Positions 16,320-25,111 of a DNA stretch of 64,000 bases are shown here, in pieces. Below the pieces are notes generated by a model. The model saw only the letters and a program-made list of their open reading frames with translations. It was not told where the DNA came from and searched no databases. The position numbers were made by a program, and so were the translations under genes. The DNA is taken from NCBI RefSeq assembly GCF_000620465.1, contig NZ_JIBE01000004.1, positions 1,550,001 through 1,614,000 on the forward strand. The letters are read 5' to 3'. Source of the stretch: Ralstonia sp. UNC404CL21Col. Lineage in GTDB: Bacteria; Pseudomonadota; Gammaproteobacteria; Burkholderiales; Burkholderiaceae. How positions within the stretch are numbered: the stretch's first letter is position 1; the number at the start of each line of letters is the position of its first letter.

Positions 16320-17623
16320 GTACCGTGCTGTTCTGGTTTCGCAGCGATCTGCGACTGCATGACCAGCCGGCACTGCGTGCCGCGTGCGAGAGCGGCGCCA
16401 CGCACCTCGTCCCGGTGTACTGCCATGCTGACTACGAAGAGCAAACGCCCTGGGGTTTCGCACGTGTGGGCGTGCATCGCCGGGCCGTACTTGCCGCGGC
16501 ACTCCGTGATCTGAGTCGCCAGTTGAGCGGTCTCGGCAGCCGCTTGGTCGAGTGCTGCGGGCGGCCCGGAAAGGTTCTGCCCGCATTGGCGCAGGCCATG
16601 GGTGCCAGCGCTGTGTTTTGCGAAGACATCGCCGCGCCGTACGAACAGGCCGAGGTGGCCGAACTGCGAAGCGCAGGGTTGGAGGTGCAGACCGTCTGGC
16701 AGAGCAGCCTGATCGATCCGCTTGCGCTGCCGTGGCCAGTCAAATCGCTGCCGGCTGTCTTCACAACATTCAGGCAAGCGATCGAGCAGGCGCGCATTGC
16801 ACCGTCGACGCCTCTGCCGCCGCCAACCGGCCTTCCGCCATGGCCCGTGGGCGTCGTCATTCCGCCCGGGCTGCAGCGCGAGTCGGCGCACGTTGCAAAC
16901 GAAACGCTGCCGGCAGATTCGCGCGCGTCGTTTCCGTATGGCAGGCCGGAGTTTGATGGAGGTGAGACGGCCGGCCTTCGGCACCTCGCCACATACCTGC
17001 AGCGCAAGTTGCCTCACACGTACAAGCGCACGCGCAACGCCTTGGCTGGTGTGGATTTCTCGAGCAAGTGGTCGCCGTGGCTTGCCACCGGTGCGTTGTC
17101 GCCCCGACGCGTGATGGCAGAGCTGCAGCAGTTCGAACAATTGCACGGGCAAAGCGACGGGAGCTACTGGCTTTGGTTCGAGCTGCTGTGGCGAGACTAC
17201 TTCCGCTTTCTGCATCTCCAGCATGGCGCTCGGCTGTACCGCGCACGGGGCCTCGCCGATGCGCGGCAGAACCCGGAGCGCCCAGATGCGCAAGGCTTCG
17301 AGCGCTGGCGCCACGCATCTACCGGCGAGCCGCTCGTTGATGCCGCGATGCGCGAACTGGAAGCCACCGGCTACCTCAGCAACAGGCTCAGACAGGTGGT
17401 CGCCAGTTACCTCGTGCATGAGCTGAAAGGCGACTGGCGCGCCGGTGCCGCGTGGTTCGAATCGCAACTCGTCGACTACGACGTCTACAGCAATCAAGGC
17501 AATTGGCTGTATATCGCGGGGCGCGGCACGGACCCGCGCGGCGGTCGGCGGTTCAACGTCCGGAAGCAGGCTTCCGAGTACGACCCGGATGGGGCTTATC
17601 TCCGGTTATGGGCGGCGGGATAG
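16316..17623 (+). CDS. DASH-family cryptochrome
   Basis: The 435-residue protein starts at TTG 16316, which overlaps the DUF2256 stop and has GGAGAGG upstream. The N-terminal domain begins [19 protein letters not shown]. The C-terminal FAD domain has [10 protein letters not shown], then [20 protein letters not shown] and [10 protein letters not shown], which are diagnostic of Cry-DASH. Such proteins repair CPDs in single-stranded DNA or act as photoreceptors with MTHF antenna. It is the last member of the light cluster. Confidence 0.92.
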   Translation: MSTVLFWFRSDLRLHDQPALRAACESGATHLVPVYCHADYEEQTPWGFARVGVHRRAVLAAALRDLSRQLSGLGSRLVECCGRPGKVLPALAQAMGASAVFCEDIAAPYEQAEVAELRSAGLEVQTVWQSSLIDPLALPWPVKSLPAVFTTFRQAIEQARIAPSTPLPPPTGLPPWPVGVVIPPGLQRESAHVANETLPADSRASFPYGRPEFDGGETAGLRHLATYLQRKLPHTYKRTRNALAGVDFSSKWSPWLATGALSPRRVMAELQQFEQLHGQSDGSYWLWFELLWRDYFRFLHLQHGARLYRARGLADARQNPERPDAQGFERWRHASTGEPLVDAAMRELEATGYLSNRLRQVVASYLVHELKGDWRAGAAWFESQLVDYDVYSNQGNWLYIAGRGTDPRGGRRFNVRKQASEYDPDGAYLRLWAAG

Positions 17624-17659
17624 CCGGGCGCTCGCGGCAGCCTATGTCGCTCTTGATCG

Positions 17660-17680
17660 GTAAAAATAAAGTCTGTCGGA
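17660..17680 (+). repeat. Left copy of a 21-bp inverted repeat
   Basis: GTAAAAATAAA, one variable base, then TCTGTCGGA matches the complement of 23338-23358 at 20 of 21 positions. The core AGTCTGTC recurs in the same orientation at 17726-17733 and 17779-17786, spaced 56 and 53 bases. The layout resembles element ends with several binding sites. No transposase lies nearby. Confidence 0.6.
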
Positions 17681-17807
17681 AAGGAGGGCCTTATAAGGGG
17701 TCGCCGTGCTCAAAAAAAGGCAGCGAGTCTGTCAGGCCCCGTCAATTTGGCTCGGTAACCCTTGCGAAATTGAGCAATAGTCTGTCGAGGCTAGGCCTGA
17801 CAAGCCT

Positions 17808-18143
17808 TTGCGGGAAATCACCACTGTGGAAAAGCCAACGTCGGCGGGCAGACTCTACGGGCTTGTGTGTTTCCGCTGGGCCTTTCCAGCGCTGATCTTC
17901 GCTTTTCACGGGATGCCCCCCGAGCGCTCCAAAGCCAGAGATCTTCATTTCGCGGATGTACAGCGTTACTACGTCGAACCAGCTCAGGCGGCGGAGGCGC
18001 TCCGCACCTTGCAACTCGTGCCGATGAGTGACGGCACCACCTTGGAAGTCCCGCCAGGGTACTCCGCAATGGCTGCACAGTCGGCATACGATTCATGGCG
18101 CGCTGAGGCGGAAAGGGCCATCGAGCGCTTTATCGCGCGTTGA
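17808..18143 (+). CDS. Hypothetical protein
   Basis: An open frame of 111 residues starts at TTG 17808 and ends directly before a good terminator at 18158. The second half (LEVPPGYSAMAAQSAYDSWRA, then AERAIERFIAR) looks protein-like and amphipathic; the first part is less convincing. No family was recognised and no strong ribosome-binding site is seen. It lies just inside the left inverted repeat. It may be the remnant of a longer gene. Confidence 0.4.
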   Translation: MREITTVEKPTSAGRLYGLVCFRWAFPALIFAFHGMPPERSKARDLHFADVQRYYVEPAQAAEALRTLQLVPMSDGTTLEVPPGYSAMAAQSAYDSWRAEAERAIERFIAR

Positions 18144-18157
18144 GTGGTTAGACCGGG

Positions 18158-18186
18158 CCCCACACTTCGATGTGGGGGCGGTTTTG
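18158..18186 (+). terminator. Rho-independent terminator
   Basis: CCCCACA and TGTGGGG form a 7-bp stem with loop CTTCGA, followed by GGCGG and TTTT. The orientation suits the upstream plus-strand frame ending at 18143. Confidence 0.65.
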
Positions 18187-18216
18187 GATAGCGTGATGAC
18201 GACTAAACAGCGGCTG

Positions 18217-19320
18217 TTAAAACGAATGCTTCACGCCTGCCATCACACCGAGTTGATTGCCACCAGGAGTGGGGTTGCTCGTTCCTCCACTGCCGCCGGC
18301 GCTTACTGAGAGGTTCGACTGTCCACCATTGTCGATGTACCCGCCGGTGAGATACACCGACGTCCGCTTTGAGAATGCGTAGGTGCCCCGGATGGCGCCC
18401 AACCACGCCTTGTTGGCACTGTTGTTGAAGTGCAAGTAGTAGACCTGTCCTGCAAGATTGAAGGCGGGCGTGATGTCGTAGGAGGCACCTGCGTAGTACA
18501 ACTGGCTGTGTGATGGCGCGCCACCTTCGTTGTTGCGGATCGAAGCGCCGATACCCACCTTTGTCTTGTCGAACAACGCGTAAGCCCCCAGCAGCAGACG
18601 ATCGTCTTTGAGTTTGCTACTGCTGAGGCCGGCCGCTGCGCCGGGGCCACCTCGCAGCGAGTCGTACGCGGTTGAGATGCCCCAGGTGCCGGTTTCGTAC
18701 ATCAGCAAGGCAGACCACTCGCGGCACGCGCGACTGTCCGATGCCAGTTCGCCGGCGCAGTTCGTGCCGGCTGGATTCGTGCCTGCGTTGACTGTGTCGC
18801 GGCCAAAGCTATACGTCGCGCCCACCGTGAACCCACCGAACTTGCCCTTGTAAGCGATGGCATTGTCCGCACGCGCATTCGGGCGATAGCTGTCCAACGC
18901 GTTACCGCCATAGACGTTGGGTCCAAGGATGTCCGAGTCGAGAATCGCCCAGAACAGCATGGTGTTCTGCCGGCCAAACGTCAGTTCGCCCCATGGCCCG
19001 CTGAGCCCCACGTTTGCTTGCCGGCCGAACAGCCGTCCGCCCTGATTCGAGACGCCGGAGTCCGGCGCAAAGCCGGATTCAAGCGTGAAGACAGCATGCA
19101 GGCCACCGCCCACGTCTTCTTTGCCGCGCACACCCCACCGCGATGGCACGGTGCCTGTGAGGTTCGGCATGCGCACCAGCCCACCCTTCGTGGTCCCAAC
19201 GTTATTGACGTATTCAACGCCGGTATCCACTAGGCCGTAGAGCGTGACGGACTGTGCGGCGGCCATCATCGGGGTGGCTGCACCGATACTCATGCCGATC
19301 AGCCAGGACCTGGTTTTCAT
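18217..19320 (-). CDS. Gram-negative porin (OmpC-like, Burkholderiales type)
   Basis: The 367-residue precursor has a signal peptide (MMAAAQ cleavage region) and opens with SVTLYGLVDTGVEY. The porin signatures RWGVRGKEDVGGGLHAVFTLESGF and GRLFGRQANVGL follow, and it ends in the terminal aromatic KHSF. It should form trimeric 16-strand outer-membrane channels. It lies upstream of nothing on its strand but downstream of the DapA and MFS genes, so it may import their substrate. Confidence 0.92.
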   Translation of the reverse strand: MKTRSWLIGMSIGAATPMMAAAQSVTLYGLVDTGVEYVNNVGTTKGGLVRMPNLTGTVPSRWGVRGKEDVGGGLHAVFTLESGFAPDSGVSNQGGRLFGRQANVGLSGPWGELTFGRQNTMLFWAILDSDILGPNVYGGNALDSYRPNARADNAIAYKGKFGGFTVGATYSFGRDTVNAGTNPAGTNCAGELASDSRACREWSALLMYETGTWGISTAYDSLRGGPGAAAGLSSSKLKDDRLLLGAYALFDKTKVGIGASIRNNEGGAPSHSQLYYAGASYDITPAFNLAGQVYYLHFNNSANKAWLGAIRGTYAFSKRTSVYLTGGYIDNGGQSNLSVSAGGSGGTSNPTPGGNQLGVMAGVKHSF

Positions 19321-19479
19321 GGTGAGGTCTCCTCTGTCTTGTACCCGTGGCTGACACCGCGACGGGTTCTGTCTGTTTTTTTGGATGTACGCCGCCGAGA
19401 GGCGGTCGCACGTGGCGACCCCTCTTGGGGCAATGCAGGATGGAAGGTAGAGGGATGGCGCGCGGCGGCGCCTCGATGC

Positions 19480-20922
19480 CTAGGGCGAGATGTCTTCGAG
19501 CGCCCGGTTGGTGGTCTCGATCATGCGCATGGCCGCCAGCAGGCCGATAACGTTCACCAGCGCAAACATGACAAACACCGAGGCGATGCCGTAGCCGGCA
19601 AGAACTACACCGACGATCGCCGGCGCAGCAGCCGATGCAGCACGCAACCATGACGTTGCCAGCCCGGTGCCGATGGCGCGCATGCGGGTTGGATAGATTT
19701 CAGGCGTGTACAGATACAGCAGTACGGTGGTCGTCCCCATCACAGCGTAGGCAGAAGACGCCAGGATCATCACGGACAGCGCACTGCCAGCACCGACCGC
19801 TGCCAATGCCGCCAGCAAGGCACCACTGATCAGGAAGCACGCCATGGCCCAGCGCCGACGACCGACGCGATCCACCAGCAACGCGCACACCAGCACCGCA
19901 CAGGCGCTAAGGACGTTCGACACCGACGCCATATGCAGAGACTCTTGCAGCGGCAGGTGATACACAGTCTTGTACAGGCTGGGAAGCCAATTATTGATGC
20001 CGTTGGCGACAAAGTAGGAACTGGCCCACAGCAACCACACGACGAGCGTCCGCCCCCGGTAAAGCGGCGAGAACAGTTCCTTCCACGAGCCCTTGCGACG
20101 TGCGCGGATGCCATCGAGCAGCGTGGCGACTCGCGTGTCGATTTCAGTGCTGTCGCGTTGCGGGTCGAGATTGCGTCGGGGCGTGCTGGCTTCAATGTCC
20201 CGGATCACGTGTTCGGCTTCGTCAAAGCGGCCCTTGGAGATCAGCCAGCGCGGCGACTCGGGCAAGCGCATGATCAGCAGCGCCACGAGAATGCCAGGAA
20301 TACCACCGACCAGAAACATGTATTCCCAGCCAAAGCGCGGCACCAGGAACGCGCCAACCTGGGCCGCTGCGAGCAGCCCCAGCGGAAAGATCAGTTCGTA
20401 CAGGATGAAGAACCGTCCGCGCCCGTGCGCTTGCGACAGTTCGTTGATGTAGGTCGCCGCCACTGGCACTTCACCGCCGACGCCGATGCCCTGCAGGAAC
20501 CGGCACAGGAACAGCATCTGAAAGTTACCGGCAAACGCGCACACCACACTCATGACGGACATCAGGCCGACCGTGATGGTGGCACTGCGCACACGGCCCA
20601 GACGCTCGGCCAGCCAGCCGAACAGCAGCGCGCCGACCACCTGGCCAAGATAGCCGGCGGCAATCAACACGCCGATCTCGCCCGGTGAGAGATGCCACAG
20701 TCCCACGAGCACCGGCATGACGAAGGCCAGCGAGAGCGCGTCAAAGGCATCGAACAGCGTGGCGCTGCCCATGATGATGCGGGCCTTCGTGTGCCAGCGA
20801 CTGAAGGGGACGTTCTCGATACGAAAGAGGAGCTGTGCGGCGCGCGAGCCGGAATCGGCTGAGGCGGTGTGCGCGGTCTCCTGCACGCCGTGGTGTGCCA
20901 AGGCGGGCGTGGTGATGGTCAT
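19480..20922 (-). CDS. MFS transporter, metabolite:H+ symporter type
   Basis: The 480-residue protein has about 12 membrane segments. MFS loop motifs are visible as GWLAERLGRVRSA and RLPESPRWLISKGRFDEAE, as in sugar or organic-acid porters. ATG 20922 is chosen because CTGGAG lies 7 bases upstream; longer in-frame extensions upstream look non-coding. The gene follows the DapA-family gene on the same strand, so both probably serve one pathway. The substrate cannot be told from sequence. Confidence 0.85.
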   Translation of the reverse strand: MTITTPALAHHGVQETAHTASADSGSRAAQLLFRIENVPFSRWHTKARIIMGSATLFDAFDALSLAFVMPVLVGLWHLSPGEIGVLIAAGYLGQVVGALLFGWLAERLGRVRSATITVGLMSVMSVVCAFAGNFQMLFLCRFLQGIGVGGEVPVAATYINELSQAHGRGRFFILYELIFPLGLLAAAQVGAFLVPRFGWEYMFLVGGIPGILVALLIMRLPESPRWLISKGRFDEAEHVIRDIEASTPRRNLDPQRDSTEIDTRVATLLDGIRARRKGSWKELFSPLYRGRTLVVWLLWASSYFVANGINNWLPSLYKTVYHLPLQESLHMASVSNVLSACAVLVCALLVDRVGRRRWAMACFLISGALLAALAAVGAGSALSVMILASSAYAVMGTTTVLLYLYTPEIYPTRMRAIGTGLATSWLRAASAAAPAIVGVVLAGYGIASVFVMFALVNVIGLLAAMRMIETTNRALEDISP

Positions 20923-21114
20923 GTTGTCTCCAGATGTCATTGTTCTGATGCGAGGCCACGGGTTGCGTCCTGCATCGATGATCTTGTTGTTCTGGTGGCA
21001 GCCGTTGGTCGGCTGTGGCCGGGCGTGGCGCTTTGATAGCGCTTGTATCACGCCCGGACAGGTACTGCTTTTGGTGTGCCACGCCTCCAAGGCGTTGGCG
21101 TTGGCCTGCTTGCC

Positions 21115-22071
21115 TTACGCAGCAAGAGGCTGCACCACACCGGCACCCGGCCCGGTCAGGCCGGCCGAGCGCATGGCGTTGGCAATGTCGATCTCCGCAC
21201 CGGGCTCCAGCGGCAGCAGCGGGGAGCGCACAGTGGCGTGCTCCAGGATGCCCCGTGCGACGAGCGCGTGCTTGAGCGCGACGGTGCCCTCCATGTGCGA
21301 GCCACGGTGGTAGACGTTCTTCGTGATCGGCAACAGCTTGTCGTGCAGGGCACGCGCGCGCGCGTAGTCCTTGGCCTTGCCGGCCGCAATCAGCTCGATC
21401 AGCAGCTCGGGCGCGATGTTGCCGTATCCCACCAGTGCGCCGTCCACATCGAACATGGTGTGCAGCAGGTATTCATCGTGACAGGTCAGGATCTGAAGGT
21501 CGGGATTCTCGCGGCGGATCACGGGAATTTCCGTATCCCAGCGGCGCATGTTGCGTACGCCGTTCTTCATGGCGAACACGCCGGGCTGCGCGGCAATCTC
21601 AAGCTGCGTTTCCAGGTTGTACGTTGCCTTGGTCACGTCCGGATACTGGAAGAGGATCAGCGGCAGGCCACTTTCCTCGTAGATGGCGCGATAGCGGTCC
21701 TGCGGTGCGCCTTTTTGGTAACCGAAGCGCAACCAGCCGTGCGACGGATAGACCAGACCAGCCGATGCGCCGGCCTTGACGGCACGCTTGGCCTCAGCCG
21801 CGGCCACCTGCGTGCCCTCGAGCGTGATGCCGGCGATGACGGGAAGCTTGCCGTCGACCGATTTCACGAAACTCTCGATCACGGCGGTTTGCTCGTCCTG
21901 TGACAGGAAGGTGCCTTCCCCAGCGTGCCCGAGCACGACCAGGCCCTTCACGCCGTCAAAGCTGCCGAGCCACTTGCCCAGGCGTTGAATGGCCGCGTGG
22001 TCGACAGCGCCATCGCGGGTGAATGGGGTCACGGGGGCGGGTACGAGGCCGCGCAGATCAATGTCTTTCAT
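21115..22071 (-). CDS. Dihydrodipicolinate synthase/N-acetylneuraminate lyase family protein
   Basis: The 318-residue (beta/alpha)8 protein begins LRGLVPAPVTPFTRDG. It has the family GHAGEGTFLS loop, the conserved Tyr in LFQYPDV and a Schiff-base Lys in VFAMKNG. These enzymes form or cleave C-C bonds next to pyruvate, or dehydrate keto-deoxy sugars. Linkage to a porin, a carrier and a LysR regulator argues for a catabolic aldolase or dehydratase rather than lysine synthesis. AGGAGACTCC precedes the ATG. Confidence 0.87.
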   Translation of the reverse strand: MKDIDLRGLVPAPVTPFTRDGAVDHAAIQRLGKWLGSFDGVKGLVVLGHAGEGTFLSQDEQTAVIESFVKSVDGKLPVIAGITLEGTQVAAAEAKRAVKAGASAGLVYPSHGWLRFGYQKGAPQDRYRAIYEESGLPLILFQYPDVTKATYNLETQLEIAAQPGVFAMKNGVRNMRRWDTEIPVIRRENPDLQILTCHDEYLLHTMFDVDGALVGYGNIAPELLIELIAAGKAKDYARARALHDKLLPITKNVYHRGSHMEGTVALKHALVARGILEHATVRSPLLPLEPGAEIDIANAMRSAGLTGPGAGVVQPLAA

Positions 22072-22222
22072 GGAGTCTCCTCACAAGTGGATCGATAGGT
22101 CTTCCCGAGGCGGCGTCATGCCGTTGCCGGGGAGCGCTCGTCGCCGGCGAAGCGTTGGAACGCCTGGTGGTCAACGTGCTTGCGATGCAGTCTAGGGAGG
22201 CACAAGACATGCCGGAAGTGTG

Positions 22223-22250
22223 AATTCAGGTATTTCAGATATACTGAATT
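22223..22250. promoter_or_regulatory. Operator-like dyad in the divergent lysR/dapA-like region
   Basis: AATTCAG-N14-CTGAATT is a perfect 7-bp inverted repeat. A further TTCAG at 22234-22238 makes a nested dyad with the right arm. TATACT at 22240-22245 could be the -10 of the lysR gene. AT-rich spaced dyads of this kind are typical LysR binding sites, so this may control the divergent DapA/MFS genes. Confidence 0.55.
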
Positions 22251-22275
22251 GGCATATCAAGACCGTGGGGACGCC

Positions 22276-23190
22276 GTGGATTACGCGGGCTGGAAACTGT
22301 TCATCGAGGCCGCCGAACTTGGCAGCCTCAGCAAGGTGGCATTGGCGCATGGCACAACGCAACCGCATATCAGCAGGCAGATTGCCGAGTTGGAGCAGGC
22401 AGCCGGCGGCCGGCTATTTCAGCGGACGGGCCGCGGCGTCGTGCTGACGGAGTTGGGTCAGCGCATCGCACCGAAGGTGCGGGCATGGCTCGCAGGTACC
22501 GAGCAGTTGGCCAACGACATTCAAAGCTCGGCCGGCAAACCGATCGGGACCGTACGCCTGGGGATCATTCCCTCTACGGCGCATCCTTTGGTCAGCACGC
22601 TGTACTACCGTTTGCGCGAGCGCTATCCCCTCGTGCAGCTCAGCGTGCGAGAAGGTCAAGGCGCGCAGTTGGAAACGTGGCTGGAAGAAGGCAGCGTTGA
22701 TCTTGCCCTGTTGTTCCGGCACAGCCCGACACCCAAGCATGGGGACATCTATCTCACCGAAGCCGCGACATACCTGGTGGGCAGACCCGGCGATCCGCTT
22801 CTGGCTGAGCCCACCGTGCCGTTTGCGGCTGTGAATGGCTTACCGCTGGTTTCGTTCTGCCGGCCCAGCAGTTGGCGCGATTGGCTCGACCACCTCGCGA
22901 CCCAGCGCGGCATCTCTCTGAACGTCGTCGTGGAAGCGGATTCCCTCAGCCTGCAGACGCGCATCGTTGAGGACGGCGGCATGTACGCGCTGCTGGGCCC
23001 ATATGCCATCGCCAACGCAGTGCGGGAAGGGCGGCTGCAGGCGGCCAAGGTGGTGGACCCGACGGTCTATCGATACATCGCGCTTGCGATGTCGCGGCAT
23101 GGCGATCTGACGCTCGCCAGCCGCACGGTGATGCAACTCACAAAGGAGATTGCTCAGACGGGAACAGCGGTTTCTGAGCATGGCGACTGA
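22276..23190 (+). CDS. LysR-family transcriptional regulator
   Basis: The 304-residue protein has an N-terminal helix-turn-helix (WKLFIEAAELGSLSKVAL, then TTQPHISRQIAELEQ) and a substrate-binding domain from about residue 90. GTG 22276 is preferred: GTGGGG lies just upstream and the family start pattern begins there. ATG 22180 would add 32 atypical residues. It is divergent from the DapA-like gene and probably responds to that pathway's substrate. Confidence 0.88.
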   Translation: MDYAGWKLFIEAAELGSLSKVALAHGTTQPHISRQIAELEQAAGGRLFQRTGRGVVLTELGQRIAPKVRAWLAGTEQLANDIQSSAGKPIGTVRLGIIPSTAHPLVSTLYYRLRERYPLVQLSVREGQGAQLETWLEEGSVDLALLFRHSPTPKHGDIYLTEAATYLVGRPGDPLLAEPTVPFAAVNGLPLVSFCRPSSWRDWLDHLATQRGISLNVVVEADSLSLQTRIVEDGGMYALLGPYAIANAVREGRLQAAKVVDPTVYRYIALAMSRHGDLTLASRTVMQLTKEIAQTGTAVSEHGD

Positions 23191-23318
23191 GGAAGCCGGC
23201 CTTGGCACGCCGCGCGTCGAGAGGGACGCGTGGAGCCTTCACGTGCGCTGTTCCTCGAGGCGGACGAAACGCGCTGCAACGCTCACGGGTTGAGCGGCCA
23301 TGTGGACGGCAAGCCACT

Positions 23319-23358
23319 TCGACAGACTTAATTTATATCCGACAGATTTTATTTTTAC
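23319..23358 (-). repeat. Right copy of the inverted repeat, with an extra partial copy
   Basis: On the minus strand 23358-23338 reads GTAAAAATAAA, one variable base, then TCTGTCGGA, mirroring 17660-17680. Eight bases further in, a second AAGTCTGTCG lies at 23319-23328. Together with the left copies, it brackets a segment of about 5.7 kb. Confidence 0.6.
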
Positions 23359-23410
23359 GGACCAGCCTCAAGCGAGCATTCCCGGATTTCGCTACACTAT
23401 TAATTGACGC

Positions 23411-23423
23411 ATCAATCGTTGAT
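23411..23423. promoter_or_regulatory. Palindromic operator candidate before the DHA2 exporter gene
   Basis: ATCAATCGTTGAT is ATCAA and TTGAT around TCG, placed right after a TTGACG (23404-23409) and 27 bases before the start codon. Short palindromes of this size are typical MarR-family sites, and a marR-type gene follows the exporter gene. Confidence 0.5.
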
Positions 23424-23449
23424 GTAGCATTTGTCTTGCCGCTCCCCCC

Positions 23450-25042
23450 ATGGCCGTCCACACCGCGCTTCCGCATTCCCATACCCAGGTCCTGCCGTTC
23501 AAGGAATCGCTCCTGGCGATGATCGGCATTTGCTTTGTCGTCGTTCTGGTGGCGTTCGACCAGACCGTGGTCGGCACCGCCTTGCCGACGGTGGTGGCCG
23601 AACTCAAAGGCTTTGAGCTGTACGCATGGGTGGCGACGTCGTACCTGCTGACTTCCGTGGTGACGGTGCCGATCTTCGGGCGCCTGGGCGACTTTTACGG
23701 GCGCAAGCCGTTCGTGATTGCATCCATCGTCGTCTTCACGCTGGCCTCCGTCATGTGCGGCATGGCAGGCAGCATGACATTCCTGGTGTGGTCGCGGGCG
23801 TTGCAGGGCATTGGTGGCGGCATGCTGGTCGGCACGGCCTACGCGTGCATCCCCGATCTCTTTCCCGACGCGCGCGTGCGCTTGCGCTGGCAGGTGATGC
23901 TGAGCGCCTCGTTCGGTATCGCCAACGCCATCGGGCCAACGCTGGGCGGGTGGATGACGCAGGCGTTCGGATGGCGGTCGGTGTTCTACGTGAACATCCC
24001 GTTCGGTGTGCTGGGGCTGTGGTTTGCCTGGCGCTTCCTGCCGCATCTGCGTCAGAACGTGCACACCGGACGTATCCGGCTGGATTGGCAGGGCGCGGTG
24101 CTCATCACGGTGGCGCTGGGCGCGTTGCAGTTGTTCGTCGAATGGCTGCCGCGACATGGCCTGACGCTGGCGTTGTTCGGCTGGCTGGTGCTGTCGGCCG
24201 CAGCGTTCGTGGCGCTGTGGTGGTGGGAGCAGCGTGCGGAGCAGCCGCTGCTGCCGTTCGACATGCTGCGCAACCCGGCGCTGGCCACGCTGTTCATGCT
24301 GGCGTTGCTGTCCGGTTTTTCGATGTTTGCGGTGTTGTTCTACGCACCGTTGCTGTTTCAGGGCGGGTTTGGCATGTCGCCGCAGGAAGCCGGCCTGGTG
24401 ATCACGCCGCTGGTGGTGTGCATCACGCTGGGCAGCATCATCAACGGGCGCATCGTCACGCGTATTCCCAAGCCCAACGCCATGCTGTATGCCGGCTTTG
24501 CGCTGCTGACGGTGGCGGTGGCGGGCATGTCGGTGTCATCCCGCGGCATGCCGCACGCGGTGCTGACGTTGCTGATGCTGCTGGCGGGGCTCGGGCTCGG
24601 TTTCGTGCTGCCCAATCTGACCGTGTTTGCGCAGCAGACGGCCGGCCGCGCGCACCTGGGCATTGCGACCGCGTTGCTGCAATCGCTGCGCATGGTCGGT
24701 GGCATGGTGGGCACGGCGCTGGTCGGCACCCTGGTGAGCGAGCGGTATGCCTCAGGCGTTGCCAATGCGCTGCGCGCGGACAGCGCGACGGAGTGGCTGC
24801 ATCAGCTTGCCGATCCCGAAATTCTCATCGATCATGACGCGCAAGCCGCCTTGCTTTCGCAGTTGCATGCTGCCGGCCACGACGGTGCGGCGCTGCTCGA
24901 AGCTGCGCGCCATGTGCTGGTGGGTGCCATCCATATCGGCCTGATCGTGGCGACGGTGGTGGCGCTGATTGGCCTCTGGTATGTGCGGCGGGTGCCGCCC
25001 GTGGTGCTGCACCATGTCGAGCCCGTGCAACATACGGAATAG
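23450..25042 (+). CDS. DHA2-family (EmrB/QacA-type) MFS drug exporter
   Basis: The 530-residue protein has about 14 membrane segments. The DHA2 motifs are FDQTVVGTALPTVVAEL in the first segment, GRLGDFYGRKP in the first loop and GIANAIGPTLGGWMTQAFGW in segment five. It should expel toxic compounds by proton antiport. No strong ribosome-binding site is visible. It forms a pair with the marR-type gene 69 bases downstream. Confidence 0.9.
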   Translation: MAVHTALPHSHTQVLPFKESLLAMIGICFVVVLVAFDQTVVGTALPTVVAELKGFELYAWVATSYLLTSVVTVPIFGRLGDFYGRKPFVIASIVVFTLASVMCGMAGSMTFLVWSRALQGIGGGMLVGTAYACIPDLFPDARVRLRWQVMLSASFGIANAIGPTLGGWMTQAFGWRSVFYVNIPFGVLGLWFAWRFLPHLRQNVHTGRIRLDWQGAVLITVALGALQLFVEWLPRHGLTLALFGWLVLSAAAFVALWWWEQRAEQPLLPFDMLRNPALATLFMLALLSGFSMFAVLFYAPLLFQGGFGMSPQEAGLVITPLVVCITLGSIINGRIVTRIPKPNAMLYAGFALLTVAVAGMSVSSRGMPHAVLTLLMLLAGLGLGFVLPNLTVFAQQTAGRAHLGIATALLQSLRMVGGMVGTALVGTLVSERYASGVANALRADSATEWLHQLADPEILIDHDAQAALLSQLHAAGHDGAALLEAARHVLVGAIHIGLIVATVVALIGLWYVRRVPPVVLHHVEPVQHTE

Positions 25043-25111
25043 GCGCCGGATAGGCGAGACACGCCGGAGCGGTTAGGATGCGCGGTTTCCCAGCAATCTC
25101 AGCCCTGATCG

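Noticed and set aside
17624-17807. tRNA or small RNA gene after the DASH cryptochrome
   Set aside because: No cloverleaf or T-loop motif; the stretch is explained better by the repeated AGTCTGTC cores.
23318-23341. hrpII-like box (TTCG-N16-TCCG)
   Set aside because: One mismatch to TTCG-N16-TTCG and located inside the repeat; no type III effector or hrp gene follows.
17660-23358. Complete transposon
   Set aside because: There is no transposase or integrase gene and no convincing target-site duplication, so only a possible remnant is claimed.
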